Shown: positions 1-12,001, counted from the first letter of the stretch. The stretch: 64,000 nt of DNA from Delphinapterus leucas (GCF_002288925.2 NW_022097999.1:13304654-13368653), one strand, 5' to 3'. The notes: generated by a model from the sequence alone, not told the origin. Numbers and translations: made by a program.

Positions 1-900
1 GGTTCCCTCCCTGTTGGTTGTTTGGCCTGAGGCAACCCAGCATTGGAGCCTACCTGGGCTCTTTGGTGCGGCTAATGGCAGACTCTGGGAGGGCTCACGC
101 CAAGGAGTACTTCCCAGAACTTCTGCTGTCAGTGTCCTTGTCCCCATGGTGAGCCACAGCCACCGCCCGCCTCTGCAGGAGACCCTCCAACACTAGCAGG
201 TGGGTCTGGTTCAGTCTCCTATGGGGTCACTGCTCCTTCCCCTGGGTCCCGATGCACACACTACTTTGTGTGTGCCTTCCAAGAGTGGAGTCTCTGTTTA
301 TCCCAGTCCTGTCAGAGTCCTGTAATCAAATCCTGCTACGCTTCAAAGTCTGATTCTCTAGGAATTCCTCCTTCCATTGCCGGCCCCCCAGGTTTGGAAG
401 CTTGACGTGGGGCTCAGAACCTTCACTCCAGTGGGTGGACTTCTGTGGTATAAGTGTTCTCCAGCTTGTGAGTCACCCACCCAGCAGTTATGGGATTTGA
501 TTTTATTGTGATTGCGCCCCTCCTACTGTCTCATTGTGGCTTCGCCTTTGTCTTTGGATGTGGGGTTTTTTGTTTTTTTTTTTTTTAGCAGTACGTGGGC
601 CTCTCACTGTTGTGGCCTCTCCCGTTGTGGAGCACAGGCTCTGGACGCACAGGCTCAGTGGCTGTGGCTCATGGGCCAAGCCGCTCCGCAGCATGTGGGA
701 TCTTTCCAGACCGGGGCATGAACCCACATCCCCTGCATCGACAGGTGGACTCTCAACCACTGCGCCACCAGGGAAGCCCTGGGGTATCTTTTTTGGTGAG
801 TTCTAGTGTCTTCCTGTTGATGACTGTTCAGCAGTTGTGATTCTGGTGTTCTCGCAAGAGGGAGTGAGAGCACGTCCTTCTACTCCACTATCTTGGTTCA
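1..900 (-). mobile_element. LINE-1 5' UTR (element E), truncated by window edge
   Basis: Read on the minus strand this begins near 900 with a caagatagtggagtagaagg-like start and runs leftward through text I recognise as the 5' UTR of a cetartiodactyl L1. Its ORFs would lie left of position 1. The 5' UTR acts as the internal RNA polymerase II promoter of L1. It shares no obvious similarity with the 5' UTRs of elements A and B in this window. A short-form SINE interrupts it. Family-level assignment is from memory of related L1 text. Confidence 0.7.
567..779 (-). mobile_element. CHR-type SINE, short form
   Basis: On the minus strand it starts gggcttccctggtggcgcag, which holds a pol III A-box-like tggcgcagtgg, and has a degraded B-box-like stretch near 720. 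The T run at 567-585 is the A tail. A 6-bp repeat tggggt at 561-566 and 780-785 fits a short TSD. Removing the insert restores a continuous L1 5' UTR. Confidence 0.9.
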
Positions 901-1262
901 GGGCCTCTCTATTATTTCTTTTCTTTCTCAGAATATTCCTGGTTATTCTAGTATATTTAGTTTTTCTGTATAAGCTTTAGAATCAGCATGTCTCACAAAA
1001 CATAAGCAAACAAAATTAAATCCTTTTGGTATTTTTTGAGATCGTGGTAATTATAAATTAAATTAGGGAGCACTAACAGCTTTATGATTTTTAAATCTTC
1101 CTTTCTAAGAACAGACTATGCTTTTCCATATGTCCAAGCCTTCTTTTGAGTTCTTCAGTAGTGTTTTAAGGCTTTCTTCATACAGCTCTTACATATTCTT
1201 GTTAGGTTTATTCCTAGGTATTTTATCTTCTTTCGCTATAAAAAGGGACTTTTGTTTTTGTT
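901..1262 (-). mobile_element. Old L1 ORF2 fragment, antisense
   Basis: The stretch ending in gtttattcctaggtatttta matches the homologous antisense ORF2 text of element B near 24,160. It is too decayed for an open frame and abuts the 5' end of element E, so it is probably the older target of that insertion. Confidence 0.6.
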
Positions 1263-1314
1263 TGAATAAATAAAGGCTATTATTTTTAAGATTTTTTTTT
1301 TATGTGGACCATTT

Positions 1315-1485
1315 AAAAAATTTATTTATTTTTTGGCTGTGTTGGGTCTTTGTTGTGGCATGTGGGATCTTTAGTTGCGGCTTAGCTGCTGGCTTGTGGG
1401 ACCTAGTTCCCTGACCAGGGATCGAACCCGGGCCCCCTGCATTGGGGGCATGGAGTCTTAGCCACTGGACCACAAGGGAAGTTCC
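1315..1485 (-). mobile_element. CHR-type SINE, minimal form
   Basis: The minus strand reads ggaacttcccttgtggtcca, followed by a B-box-like gggttcgatccctgg. An AT-rich tail lies at 1315-1332. No clear TSD was found. Confidence 0.85.
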
Positions 1486-2639
1486 AGCAAGTGTTTCTTT
1501 AATGATTAGAAAATCATAAGCAGGAAAAAAAAAAGAATTAATCAAGTATACTGCTTTTTGGCTGAATGTGACTTGGAACTTATGTCCTGACGTTTGAAAT
1601 CCCTGTTGCCATGCTGTCATGACTCAGGCCAGTTTTATGATCTACATCAAGAATGCTTTATCTATTTCTTCCATCTGGCTAGGTAGCCTACAGTGTAATC
1701 CCACAATGATGTCACTTCTCTTCTGCTCTTCTTTTATCTGAATCCAGATGTTCTCGAACATGCTCCCACCCTCAGATTTGTGTCTAGATATCCATGCAGC
1801 TATAGATCTTCTTGATACCAAACTGCTTTGCTTCTCTTAAGTCTCTTAAGTATATTTCTTTTTTTTTTGCCCATGATTCTCCCCACAAGACTTCTGAATG
1901 ACCCACAGAAGGAAGTACCCCACAAGCAAACCTGCTCTTTGGTATTCCTAAGCATTAACTCTCCTTGAGCAAGCATTTTTCTAAAGTTTTTGAACCCTGG
2001 GATGTCTCCTAAGACACTCCAAGAAAACCCTTCTCTAGCCAAGATGATGACTTACACAACTTTTGGAGTCATAGCGCTCTTGGAGGAAGTCCAGAAACCA
2101 TACTGATTGGCTTTATTACAAATTCATACATTCTAACCTCAACTGGATGCTCTTGGCTACCGGGTAATCCTTTCAGTCATCTCCTTTTAACTTTGTATTG
2201 CATTTCTTCCAGCAGCTGCCCCAGACATTTTCCATTCTCAAATTTCCAAACTAACCCTTTGCCCCAACCCCCAACTCTAAGCAGATAACTTATTTTATTA
2301 AGAAGATCGAAGCCGTCTGATTGTTTAACCCTTCAATTTCCTTCCTCTACACCTTAATATTTCTCAGTGTCTTCACTTATCCTCACCTCTTCCATCCCTC
2401 TCTTAAAGAAAGAAATCTTTCCCTTCTCTTACTAAGATTAATCTCTCCATCTGTGCTCTTGAGTCCATGTTCTCTCAGTTTCTCTGGGATCTTGCTCTGT
2501 CAATTATCCCCCTTACACTTGCATCTTTCATCTTACCTTCTCCATTAACTTCTTGCTATCTACCCACATACGTTTATGCGGTCCCTTAATCTAAAAAAAC
2601 TTACATAGTCTACTTACCAAAGCCAAATTTCTCAGAAGA
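1486..2639. other. Unassigned DNA
   Basis: I recognise no repeat or gene here. The minus strand holds an 80-codon open stretch (2,042-1,800) that lacks an ATG start and whose product I do not recognise. The part from about 2,160 on is pyrimidine-rich and may be a decayed 5' extension of the L2 that follows. Confidence 0.4.
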
Positions 2640-3035
2640 GTGTGCTATATTCACTATCTCCTCTTTCTTACCACTCATTCATTCACTCAGTAGCCCCTTC
2701 AGTGTTGCTTCCATCACATCAAAACTGTTCTCTTGAAAGTTACAATCTCCAATCACCATAGATTCAAAGGACATTTTTTTAGTTCTCCACCTGTGACAAC
2801 TGATACTGTTGCCCATCCTATCCTTGAAACTCTCCTCCTTTGGTTTATGTAATGGCATATTATTCTATTTCTCTTCCTACATTCTGTTTCTTCCCTGACT
2901 CTTTTTCCTTCTCTCACCCTTTAAATATAAGCATTCCCCAAAGTTCTGCCCTTATCTCTCTCTCTCACTACACTTTCATCCCTCGGTGATCTCATCCATT
3001 CGCATGATTTAAATTCTGACTATATCTCCACTTCC
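2640..3035 (+). mobile_element. L2 LINE fragment (ORF2 region)
   Basis: The sequence tracks the L2 reverse-transcriptase region: ttgaaactctcctcctttgg, then the C/T-rich stretch and ggtgatctcatccattcgca followed by tttaaat. Frame is lost. Confidence 0.65.
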
Positions 3036-3744
3036 AATCTGTTTATTAGACTTGAATCCCTGCTGGACAAGTTCATTTGAAAGGTTCACTGTTTTTTCAA
3101 ACTCAGTTGGTTCCAAACCAAACTACGGTAGCAACTCTTTTAACCAACTCCACTTGTCTTCTGTTTTTCATTTTTTAATAATATGCTTATGCTGCTATTT
3201 CTTGATTTTAAAATTTTACATTATCTTTGGACTCTTAGTTGAAAATGACAGATTATCTTTTTCACCACCTACACACATTTCCCATCCCTCCATCTTTCTA
3301 ATATAGATACAGTAACGATTTTAGCTTAAAATATTCAGTATTTATATTTTTATACCACATAAACATTATTCACAGCCAAGCCACAAGGTATATTATTATT
3401 ACATTTTCTTCCTCATACAACATTTTGTTTCTCTTGGAATTACCTCTTTCTTGGTTTGCTTGGAGTTTCTAAGTATTAATCACTATTTCTTCAACTGAAG
3501 TATTAATCTCTAATTCTCCAACTGAATGTAATCTAACACTACACTTTTATCAGTTCTACTTAAAAAATTTTCTTGCAGACATTCCTCCTGGGTGTTTCTG
3601 CTGCTGCAATCTGAACTGCTTGCTATCTAACTCTCCTGCATAAATGACTGTCCTGGGACTATCCTTCATTATCATCCTAAGAATTCCTTTTACTTCTCTG
3701 TGTTGGATCCCTTTTTCTAGATCCCATAATTTCATCTTTTTAGA
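3036..3744. other. Unassigned AT-rich DNA
   Basis: No gene, RNA or clear repeat is seen. It may contain further decayed L2 or L1M sequence. Confidence 0.4.
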
Positions 3745-4199
3745 TTTATTCCCATTTTTGGGTGAAACACATCCTCCAGTAGTTTCATGAGAAAAACTGC
3801 ATGGGAGTTAAAATTTATAAGGTCTCGCCTATCTAAAAATCTATATTCTATTCTCATTGTTGATTATTAATTTGGTTTGGTACAGAATTCTAGGTTGGAA
3901 ATAATTTTACTTTTGTATTCTGAAAGCATTGCTCTATTGCTCTACTGATTTTTAGCTTCCAGCATTGCTGTTGAGAAGCCCAGTGGCATTCTAATTCCTT
4001 TAACTCTTTCTGGAAGTCCAATTTTTTAGACGTTATACTTCTGGACTAGGCCTCTAATTTTTTTGTATTTTTCTCTTATTTTCTATTTCTTTGCCTCTTC
4101 TGGGCAATTTCCTCAACTTTACCTTAGCCCTTCTATTGAATTTTTAATTTATGCTATTATATTTTTAATTCCAAGAACTCCTTCTTGTTCTTTAAAAAA

Positions 4200-4201
<2 letters not shown>
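3745..4201 (-). mobile_element. Ancient L1M 5' region/ORF1, antisense
   Basis: The phrases aattctaggttggaaataatt and agcattgctgttgagaagcc correspond to the antisense of the ORF1 C-terminal region of mammalian-wide L1. The same type recurs at 32,985 and 46,195. It continues at 4,606 after a SINE. No frame survives. Confidence 0.55.

Positions 4202-4231
<30 letters not shown>
4202..4231. repeat. (CA)n microsatellite
   Basis: About 15 uninterrupted CA units follow an A-rich stretch. Length is likely polymorphic. Confidence 0.97.
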
Positions 4232-4233
<2 letters not shown>

Positions 4234-4255
4234 CTATATATGGCAGGCTAGTCTT

Positions 4256-4590
4256 TTCTTTTTAATTTTTGGCTGCATTGGGTCTTCGTTGCTGCGCGCG
4301 GGCTTTCTCTAGTTGTGGCGAGCGGGGGCTACTCTTCGTTGCAGTGTGCGGGCTTCTAATTGGGGTGGCTTGTCTTGTTGCAGAGCACAGGATCTAGGCG
4401 TGTGGGCTTCAGTAGTTGTGGCACGTGGGCTCAGTAATTGTGGCTCTCAGGCTTTAGAGGGCAGGCTTAGTAGTTGTGGCGTACGGGCTTAGTTGCTCCA
4501 CGGCATGTAGGATCTTCCCAGACCAGGGCTCAAACCCATGTCCCATGCATTGGCAGGTGGATTCTTAACCACTGTGCCACCAGGGAAGCC
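4256..4590 (-). mobile_element. CHR-type SINE, long form
   Basis: It is complete from the 5' end (ggcttccctggtggcacag on the minus strand) to a short AT-rich tail. A perfect 15-bp TSD, tggcaggctagtctt, lies at 4,241-4,255 and 4,591-4,605. Confidence 0.95.
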
Positions 4591-4605
4591 TGGCAGGCTA
4601 GTCTT

Positions 4606-5340
4606 ATTTAATGGATCCAATACCTTCTCTGTTTTCCCTGAGGCTATTAATGACAGCTTTCTTAAAGTTTTCTTCTGCTCCTTGTATTGTTACTGCTTCT
4701 TCTGAGTTCCCCCCTCCTCTACCTTGTTTGTTTGGTCTTCGTTTCTGGCTATCATGTTAGAGACTTCTCCAAATGCCTGGTGATCCTTGAATATGTCCAT
4801 TCATATTTAGAGTGAGATGTAAAAAAGCTGGTTTTCTAAATGGATGGAGCTTGCTGACATTGAGCTCCATTGCAGAATGGAGACCTGGTCATTTTACAGT
4901 GGAACTCCTAAATGTCAGATCTGTAGGGACATTTCCTGGGGCTATTCAAGTTTCTCCAGGAAATTTTCTAGACTTGTGCTTGGGGAGTATCCATTTGGCA
5001 GCCAGCATTGTGAGAGCTAAGCAAGGGAAGGGGGGAATGAGGTATCAACATACAGCATGTAGACATTGGCTTATTTCCTTGTTTTCATGAGGCCATCTCA
5101 CCTCTGCTCTGAACCTGGTATTCTTGAGTTGAGGCTTCCTTCAGTTTAGTTGCTCCAACCTTCTACTGGATGGAGAAGGGAGTGACCTTGATGCTTAATG
5201 TGGGGAAGAGGGTCTGGGGATCTAACCATTCCTTACAAGGACTTGCAGCAAATCCTGTTTTCAGCTTTCCTCACACTCCCAATTTCAGAGTACCTGACAC
5301 TTCCAATTCTTGAACCCTTCTAGACCTCTGTGGCATAAAG
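4606..5340 (-). mobile_element. Ancient L1M 5' region, antisense (continuation)
   Basis: It resumes after the SINE with ctgaggctattaatgacagc and ccaaatgcctggtgatcctt, text I associate with L1M 5' regions. Similarity fades after about 5,000, so the right end is uncertain. Confidence 0.5.
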
Positions 5341-5559
5341 AGATACCTTTCTCTTTTGTAAATTAGTCATCAGCTTTCTTTGCTAAATCACTCCCTACTT
5401 ATCCATCTGTAGCCCACCCTGTAAAATTTAGTTGACACCTACTACTTACTGTCATCTCTTGTTCTCTTTTGGCTTTATACCTTTTTTCCCCCTTTATTAT
5501 AAATTTAGTGTGTTTTATAGAGAGAGTGCAAATAAATATGTGTATTTGACCTGACACTG

Positions 5560-5745
5560 TCTAGCAGTGGTCTATAACTGTTTATTTACATGTCAATTTT
5601 CTCTCCAACTAGACTATGAGTTCATTAAGAATAGAACTATTTCCTCCTTATCCTTTTAGTTCCAGCACCTAGAATAATACCTGGCACAGAGGACACACTC
5701 AACAAATACTGTTGAATGAATGAATAGATGAATGAATGAGTTCTC
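5560..5745 (+). mobile_element. L2 LINE 3' end
   Basis: The L2 tail is clear: ccaactagactatgagttca, then ttccagcacctagaataata, ending in repeated tgaatgaatg. Confidence 0.8.
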
Positions 5746-6469
5746 TGCTTACTTTTCATCACCTAGCAGCAGTGCTTTGAACACTGAAAGTACTTAAAAA
5801 TACATGAATTCAAAAAGGAAAGCTTTATAGTTGACATTTTGTATTTAAAATTTCAAACATATGGTTCTCTGAAAGACTTGTTTGCATGGTAAGTATAGTT
5901 TACATGGCCACAGTATTTAGAGTATATAGCACACATTTCATGTAGTCATGTTAACCAAGTAACTAGTAAAAGCAAATCCTGACTCCATTGTTTGAAAAGC
6001 CTCAATCTTAATGTCTTTTTTAAAAATAAACTTTCATTTATTTTTAAATAAACTTTTGGCCTCCATCCTTCATACCCTACTTTTTGACTTTTAATACAAG
6101 AAAGTGTAGGAATATATTAATCACAAATTAAAAGCCTATAGAAAAAGCCACTGACTGAATTGAGACATGGATAGAAATGACAGGATTATAGAGCACATGG
6201 ACTGAAGTCTTCCATTCTCAATACACTAAAACAATGAAATGTTCATGGCAGTCATAGTTTTTATGTCACTTTAGAGTCAGTATTCAGAATAATTATATTT
6301 ATTTTTCTAAGATCTGATTTTTAAAATGCTCAAGTATACCAAAATACAATTTGCAATGTATCAAAATAAAGATATGGAATAAACTTGGCAATAAAGCAAA
6401 TTTCTCTATCACAAATCATATTTGCTTATTACTCTATATAAGCTGGTTTCCTCACTGTCTTTTCAAATA
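5746..6469. other. Unassigned AT-rich DNA
   Basis: No gene or repeat is recognised in this stretch. Confidence 0.4.
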
Positions 6470-6790
6470 CCATTATTATTGCTTCAGTGCTCAAGCTGCC
6501 TAAAATGTCCTCCTTCCCTCCTCCTAGTCAAATTCTGTCCATCTTTCAAGGTCCAACTCAAGCTTCCTCCTTCCAATGAAAACTTCCACATGACCTCTCC
6601 TCTTCCTGGTAGCCTCCAGCACTTCTTTGAACCACGTATCCTGACACTTGATTACACTCTACACTCTACCACCCTTTAGGTACCTTCCCAACTAGAATGT
6701 AAACATACTGGTGGCCAGGTTGCAGCCTTCTTTTCTAATCCTTGTAACTCCTAGTACCATTTTGGGCCCATAGCAGATGGCCAAACAAAA
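6470..6790 (+). mobile_element. L2 LINE 3' region
   Basis: It matches the L2 segment with catctttcaaggtccaactc and aactagaatgtaaacatact, ending near cccatagcagatggc. Confidence 0.75.
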
Positions 6791-7125
6791 TTTTCTTTTT
6801 TTCAAAATAAAAATAGCTTTTATTGTGATTATAAAAATGTTACACAGTCATTATAAAAAACTCAAACCATATAAAAAAGTGCGAAAAAAAAAGTAAAATC
6901 CTAGCACTGAAAGAAAACCACTTATAACATTTTGGTAAACCTCTTTCCAAACATTTTTGTATGCACATAAATACATACAGACATAAAAATATATAATTTT
7001 ACATAAATGGTATTATACCATCCTGTTGTTCTGCCACTTGAGACAATAAATGCAGATTTTCAGTGTCTTCCTAAAATTATATTACTTCCTTGCTCATCAT
7101 TGCTTCCTGAAGTTAACTTTATTTT
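6791..7125. other. AT-rich DNA, possible old L1-type repeat
   Basis: Phrases such as cataacattttggtaaacc and aatggtattataccatcc resemble a common mammalian AT-rich repeat, but I cannot name the family. Confidence 0.3.
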
Positions 7126-7135
7126 AAAAGTAGAA

Positions 7136-7312
7136 ATGCGGGACTTCCCTGGTGGTCCAAAGGCTAAGACTCCACACTCCCAATGCAGGGGCCCGGGTTC
7201 AATCCCTGGTCAGGGAACTACATCCCACATGCTGCAACTAAAGATCCCACATGCCGCAACTAAGACCAGGTACAGCCAAACAAATAAATAAATAAATTTA
7301 AAAATAATAAAT
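7136..7312 (+). mobile_element. CHR-type SINE, minimal form
   Basis: It begins gggacttccctggtggtcca, has a B box ggttcaatccc, and ends in an (aaat)n tail. The TSD aaaagtagaa lies at 7,126-7,135 and 7,313-7,322. Confidence 0.92.
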
Positions 7313-7322
7313 AAAAGTAGAA

Positions 7323-8445
7323 TTGTGCTTCCAAGGAATTATTGGCCAATTTGCATGACAAATAAGGTTTTGAACACTGGATTATATATTTTTCAGACTA
7401 ATTCTTTTGTCATCAGACCCATTTTGATTATAACATGGTTAAATTCATTTATTTGCTCATGTTTTAAAAGATATTAGTTACGTGGTAAACATTTTCGTGG
7501 ACTACCCATTAATCTTCATATATTTTGTTACACACCTTTAATAAGGTTTCAATTAGCTAAATATATTCTTATATTCCTCCTGCAAGTGACATAGGTGGTG
7601 ATAAATACTCTCAGGTATCAGTTTTATCTCACTTGTACAGCCTCTTAGCACTAAAATACCTTTAAATGACAGTGGTGATGGCAGAGCCTACTTTGTATAA
7701 TTTGTTCATCTATCAATACTGGGTTTTTGAGAAATGATAATCTAAAGCTCTAAAGGTCCTTCTTGGTCCTATGTATCTAGAAAAACAGCATCTCCATGCC
7801 AGATGAGAACTTCTCAAACTGTTTTTAAAATCAGGGCAAGGGGAAAAGAACAGGGCAGGGAATCCTTGGCAGCAACAGCCGGATTCAAAGAATTCAGTGT
7901 GCTGGGAACAACAGTCAACTGGGTGCGACTGCCTGCACCCTTGCACCAAAGCCAGAGAACAAAGATGAAGGGTGAGGAAATTAAGGAGACTCTTAAAGTG
8001 ACTTCCCAGGAGGAATCTCAGACCAGCCACACCCAGTCCCTTCATCTTAGTAAATAATTCAGCAAAGCTGCAAATGGGTTTAGCTGAGTCCCTGCAGGAA
8101 CCTCTCCCAGAGTGGGGGATTTCTTCTTCATTGCTCCTACTTGCAACTTCCCAGACCCAAGCTTGCCTGCGGGGGACGTGTGTGCTCTCCCCAAGTCATG
8201 GCATGTTTACCTGAAGATGAACAAACAAACAGCAAATAGCTCTTGGAGCGTTTTCCCTACTTCCTGGCAGCAGAAGGAGAGCAGCTGTTGTATGGTTAAA
8301 CTGGGGATTTAAGCTTTTTAATAAAGTTTTTAGTAGAAATCCTACTTTCTGTCTATCTCTGATGGTTAAACTGAAATTTGACTGCTTCTTCCAAGACAGG
8401 CCAAACTTACTGGAAATGGAATATGAATAAGCCTGGCCCATCCAA
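7323..8445. other. Unassigned DNA
   Basis: This is a mostly repeat-free stretch. The part from 7,790 to 8,330 is less AT-rich than its surroundings and ends with an aataaa at 8,320, but no open frame with a plausible start stands out. Confidence 0.4.
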
Positions 8446-8590
8446 TCATGCAGCAGACATTCATTAATTTATTCTTCCAGCATTTACTGAGCACCCACAA
8501 CAAGCAAAGGTACTGAATGGGGCTTCAGAGATAAACTATGCTGTCTCCCCCCTCAAGGGAACCAACAATGATACCTATCACATGACACAA
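8446..8590 (-). mobile_element. L2 LINE 3' end, antisense
   Basis: cattcattaatttattcttc followed by gcatttactgagcacccac is the reverse complement of the L2 tail. Confidence 0.65.
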
Positions 8591-8599
8591 ACAACTGGC

Positions 8600-8765
8600 A
8601 TTGATGAAGCAGTTATTATGTGCCAAGATTAATAGGTGCTTTAGTCCATTATCTCATTTAGTTTTCACAATGTTGAAGTAGTATACTCTCCATTTTTCAG
8701 ATGAGAAAACTAAGGCCTGGAAAAAGTAACTTAACCATGGTTACACAGCTGTACCCAATGTAAAG
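8600..8765 (-). mobile_element. MIR SINE, antisense
   Basis: Diagnostic MIR text is present: ttatgtgccaagattaatag, atctcattta, and cagatgagaaaactaaggcc before gttacacagctg. Confidence 0.8.
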
Positions 8766-9332
8766 TCTTCTCTTTAGTGCTGCTTCACATGGAGCTTGAT
8801 ATTACACATTTACAAGCTGAATGGAGAGGTAGGAGAGACAAAATCGATTTATTCTTGACCCTGTGCGATATCTTAGGAAAGAGATTATATGTTTGCCAAT
8901 AACTAATATAAATATGATAGAATAAGTGCCATAAGACAGATCACTTATGGAGGAAAGGGAGGGCAAGGAGGGGAGGAAGTGGGAATTACGAGGACTTCTA
9001 GAACTGGGTTTACTTGAAGATGGGCAGGAATGTGACAGACATGCAAGAAAGTGCTACACAAATAAAAAAGCAAAAACAAAGGTGTGCTAGGGGAAAAGTA
9101 GAAGGAGTGTTTGGGGGAAAGTGAATGTCTGTGTGTGGTGAGAGTGTAGGCTCTGAGTAGGAAAGTAGTGGTTGGAACGGCTGAGGTTAGATCATGAGTG
9201 GCCTAAATGTAAGGTAATGGAACTCATATTTCATAAGCAGGCAATACCAATAGAACCTTTGATGTTCTAAGCAGGGGCAACAAGCCCAGGGCTATGCTTT
9301 AGAGAATTATATTTATAAAAGGTCTTGCGGTA
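8766..9332. other. Unassigned DNA
   Basis: Purine-rich, G/A-biased sequence around 8,940-9,200. No gene or named repeat is recognised. Confidence 0.35.
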
Positions 9333-9415
9333 GTTCTCAAGCTTCAATGTGCATCACAGGGCTGCAGAGCTTTCAAAATGCATGGGCCCCAGAAGAAGTT
9401 CTAGAGCCACAGGAA
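9333..9415 (+). mobile_element. MER5A DNA transposon, left part
   Basis: gttctcaagcttcaatgtgc then catgggcccca matches the left half of MER5A, a non-autonomous hAT element. The rest lies at 10,022-10,140, beyond an L1 tail. Confidence 0.6.
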
Positions 9416-9419
9416 CTCT

Positions 9420-10021
9420 CAGTTAAATGTGGAAAATGGTACAATCATTTTGGGAACATATGCTAAAGCTGAATGTATGCATTCCCAACAATTCCACTCC
9501 TAAGTACATACTTAACAGGAATCTATACACCAAGAGACATACAAAAGTATGTTTATAGTAACATTGTTTGTACTAGCTTGAAACTGAAAACAACCCAAAC
9601 ACCACCTACTGTAGGATGGATAAACTGTGGTTTCTACATAAAACGGAATTCTGTACAACAATAAAAAAGAACAAACTGTAGCTAAACCCAACAACAAATC
9701 AGAAATATAAATGTTAAGCAAAAGAAGCCAGCCCCTGAGGAGTGCATGCTCTATGATTCTAGCTACATAAAGTTCAAGATCAGGCACTTTATGGTGATAA
9801 AAGTTAGACTAGTGGTGACCCTAGAGGGAATTCATGACTGGAAGGGGACCTGGGAGAGGCATCTGGGGCGCTGGTAATATTCTCTATATGGATGGACATT
9901 ACATGAGTGTGTTTATTTTGTAGAAATCCATTAAGCTGTACATTTATTATTTTGCACTTTTCTCTAAATGTGGTACTGCAATAAAACCTTTTTACTTAAA
10001 ACATTAAAAAAAAAAAAAAAA
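9420..10021 (+). mobile_element. Old L1 3' end with A tail
   Basis: It follows the end of L1 ORF2 and 3' UTR (acaattccactcctaagtac, aacaacccaaacaccaccta, tggataaactgtggtttcta), then aagctgtacatttattattt, and closes with a 16-nt A run at 10,006-10,021. It is 5' truncated and inserted in MER5A. Confidence 0.8.
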
Positions 10022-10140
10022 GCATAGGTCCCAACCCATAAGATTCTGATTAAATCGATCTGTGATGGGGCATGGGCATGGGTAGTTTTTAAAAGCTCCC
10101 TGAATGAACTTGACGTGCAACCAGGGTTGAAAACTGCTGA
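10022..10140 (+). mobile_element. MER5A DNA transposon, right part
   Basis: It continues MER5A with ataagattctgattaaatcg and ends ggttgaaaactgctga, the decayed terminal repeat. Confidence 0.6.
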
Positions 10141-10204
10141 TGTAGAGTAAGGACTGGAGCAAAAGAAAAAAGTTAAGAAGTTATTCAATACTTCCCACAC
10201 GAGT

Positions 10205-10246
10205 GATTTTAAGTGTCACCTGAAATGCTTGTTAAAAAATAAATTC
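10205..10246 (+). mobile_element. Second MER5A, left part
   Basis: cacctgaaatgcttgttaaa fits the MER5A text before the L1 A insertion. It continues at 17,113. Confidence 0.6.
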
Positions 10247-12001
10247 CCGGGGTGGGGAGGGAGTCAAGATGGCGTACTAGGAGGAGGCAGAATTCGTGGC
10301 TTCTCACAACTAGGGCACCTACCAGGCACCGGTGGGGGACCACGAAAACCTAAGGGGACGGAAGGAATCCCCAGCAACCAGGGATATGGGGAGTGGGGGG
10401 AGTGGGGGGAGTGAGGGGGGAGGAGGAGGGGAAGCAGAACGGGACTGGCGCCCCTGAGGGGTGGCTGGGGGAGGGGAAGGGATCCCATGCCCGAAGGGGG
10501 AAATTGGGGGACCACTGGGAGGGCAGAGGATCAGAAGGGAGTGTGGCCAGGTTTCCCTGCCCACTTGGGCCCCCAGGAACCTGTTAAGATCCGGGCCTGA
10601 TCCTTTGCCCACCGAGGCCCTCTCCAGCTGCACGGGTCCTGAGGGAGTGGGAGGGAGTGAAGGGGGAGCAAAAGTAAAGGCCGGACTTACGGGACCGGCC
10701 TCCCTGAGGGGCGGCTGGGGTAGGGGAGGAGTTCTACACCCAGCAGAACCCACCCACGGTTAGGGGTCTGGCAGCGACACGGGAGACCCCGGGGGGAGAT
10801 GGTGGGGGAGGGGCACGAAGGAACACAAGGGAACAGGACCGGGGCTTTCCCTGTCCACTTGGGCACTGAGAAGCCTGTTGGGTTCCCTGGCCTAATCCTC
10901 TGCCCTCAGAGCCTCCCTCCTGCCATGCAGAGCCCAAGCCCCACCCCACACCCTCACTCAGGACCCTACCTCCAGACTCCGCAACCCCACACTCCAAAGG
11001 CCCTCCTTTCCACATGCTGCCACTCCCCTTCTGCGCAGGTCCTAAGCAGAGACTCTGCCCACACTTGAACGTCGCCCGCCTAGGCCCCACCTCACGCTCA
11101 AACGTCACCTCCCCACCAGCCTAGGTCCGGCCCCACTGTAAACACCCCGCCCCTGCATAAGTTCCAATCCGCCCCCATAGCCAGACTTTTTTTTTCTTTT
11201 TTCCTCTTTTAGATTGGGGTTCTGTTTTACCTTGTTGATTCATTGTTGTTGATTCTTTTATATTTTTATTTCTCCTAATAAATCTTCTATTTTTCTAATT
11301 TTATTTTATTCTTTATACTTTGTTAGTGATCTCTCCTTTTGGCTTGTCCCCCCCACCTTTTTTCTTCTTTTTTTCTGTTGTTGTTTTACTGTACCTTGTT
11401 GCAGTTATTTCAATTATAGTTTTAGTTTTCCTAACTTTTTTTATCTTTCTAATTTTATTTTGTTTTTTATTATTTGATATTGTACTGCTCCTTTTTTTCT
11501 TTCTTCCTTTTTTTTTTTTTTTTTCCGTACGCAGGCCTCTCACTGCCGTGGCCTCTCCCGTTGCGGAGCACAGGCTCCGGAAGCACAGGCTCAGCGGACA
11601 TGTCTCACGGGCCCAGCCACTCCGTGGCACGTGGGATCCTCCCGGACTGGGCACGAACCCGTGTCCCCTGCATCGGCAGGCGGACTCTCAACCACTGCGC
11701 CACCAGGGAAGCCCCCACCCCTTTTTTTTTTAACCGCACCACAAAGCTTGCAGGATCTTGCTTCCCAGGCCAGAGGTTGGGCCTGAGCTCCTGTGGTGGG
11801 AGCTCCGAGTCCAAACTGCTGGACTAACAGAGAACCTCAGACCCCAGGGAATATCAACTGGAGTGAGGCCTCCTGGAGGTCCTCATCTCAGCACCAAGAC
11901 CCAGCTCTATCCAACTGCCTGTAAACTCCAGTGCTGGACGTCTCAAGCCAAACAACCAGTAAGACAGGAATACAGCACCACCCACCAAAAAAAAAAAAAA
12001 A
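10247..12001 (+). promoter_or_regulatory. L1 element A 5' UTR (internal promoter)
   Basis: It starts at the ggggagggagtcaagatggcg-type boundary. It is G-rich up to about 11,170, then T-rich to 11,500, then resumes after a SINE. The G-rich part contains two related blocks of about 250-300 bp: one with cccctgaggggtggctgggg at 10,450 and tttccctgcccacttgggc at 10,551, the other with ccctgaggggcggctggggt at 10,701 and tttccctgtccacttgggca at 10,848. A run of gggg/ggggg tracts at 10,388-10,433 meets the G-quadruplex pattern. In family terms this is the pol II promoter of L1. Confidence 0.8.
11508..11714 (-). mobile_element. CHR-type SINE, short form, inside L1 A 5' UTR
   Basis: It is a near-complete short form, with a T run at 11,508-11,524 as its tail and the 5' end at 11,714. 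It inserted into an existing T-rich tract, so the TSD cannot be told from the background. Confidence 0.9.

Noticed and set aside
1800..2042. 80-codon minus-strand frame (REGFSWSVLGDIPGF...)
   Set aside because: It has no ATG at its start, no recognised family and no supporting context. Left as unassigned DNA.
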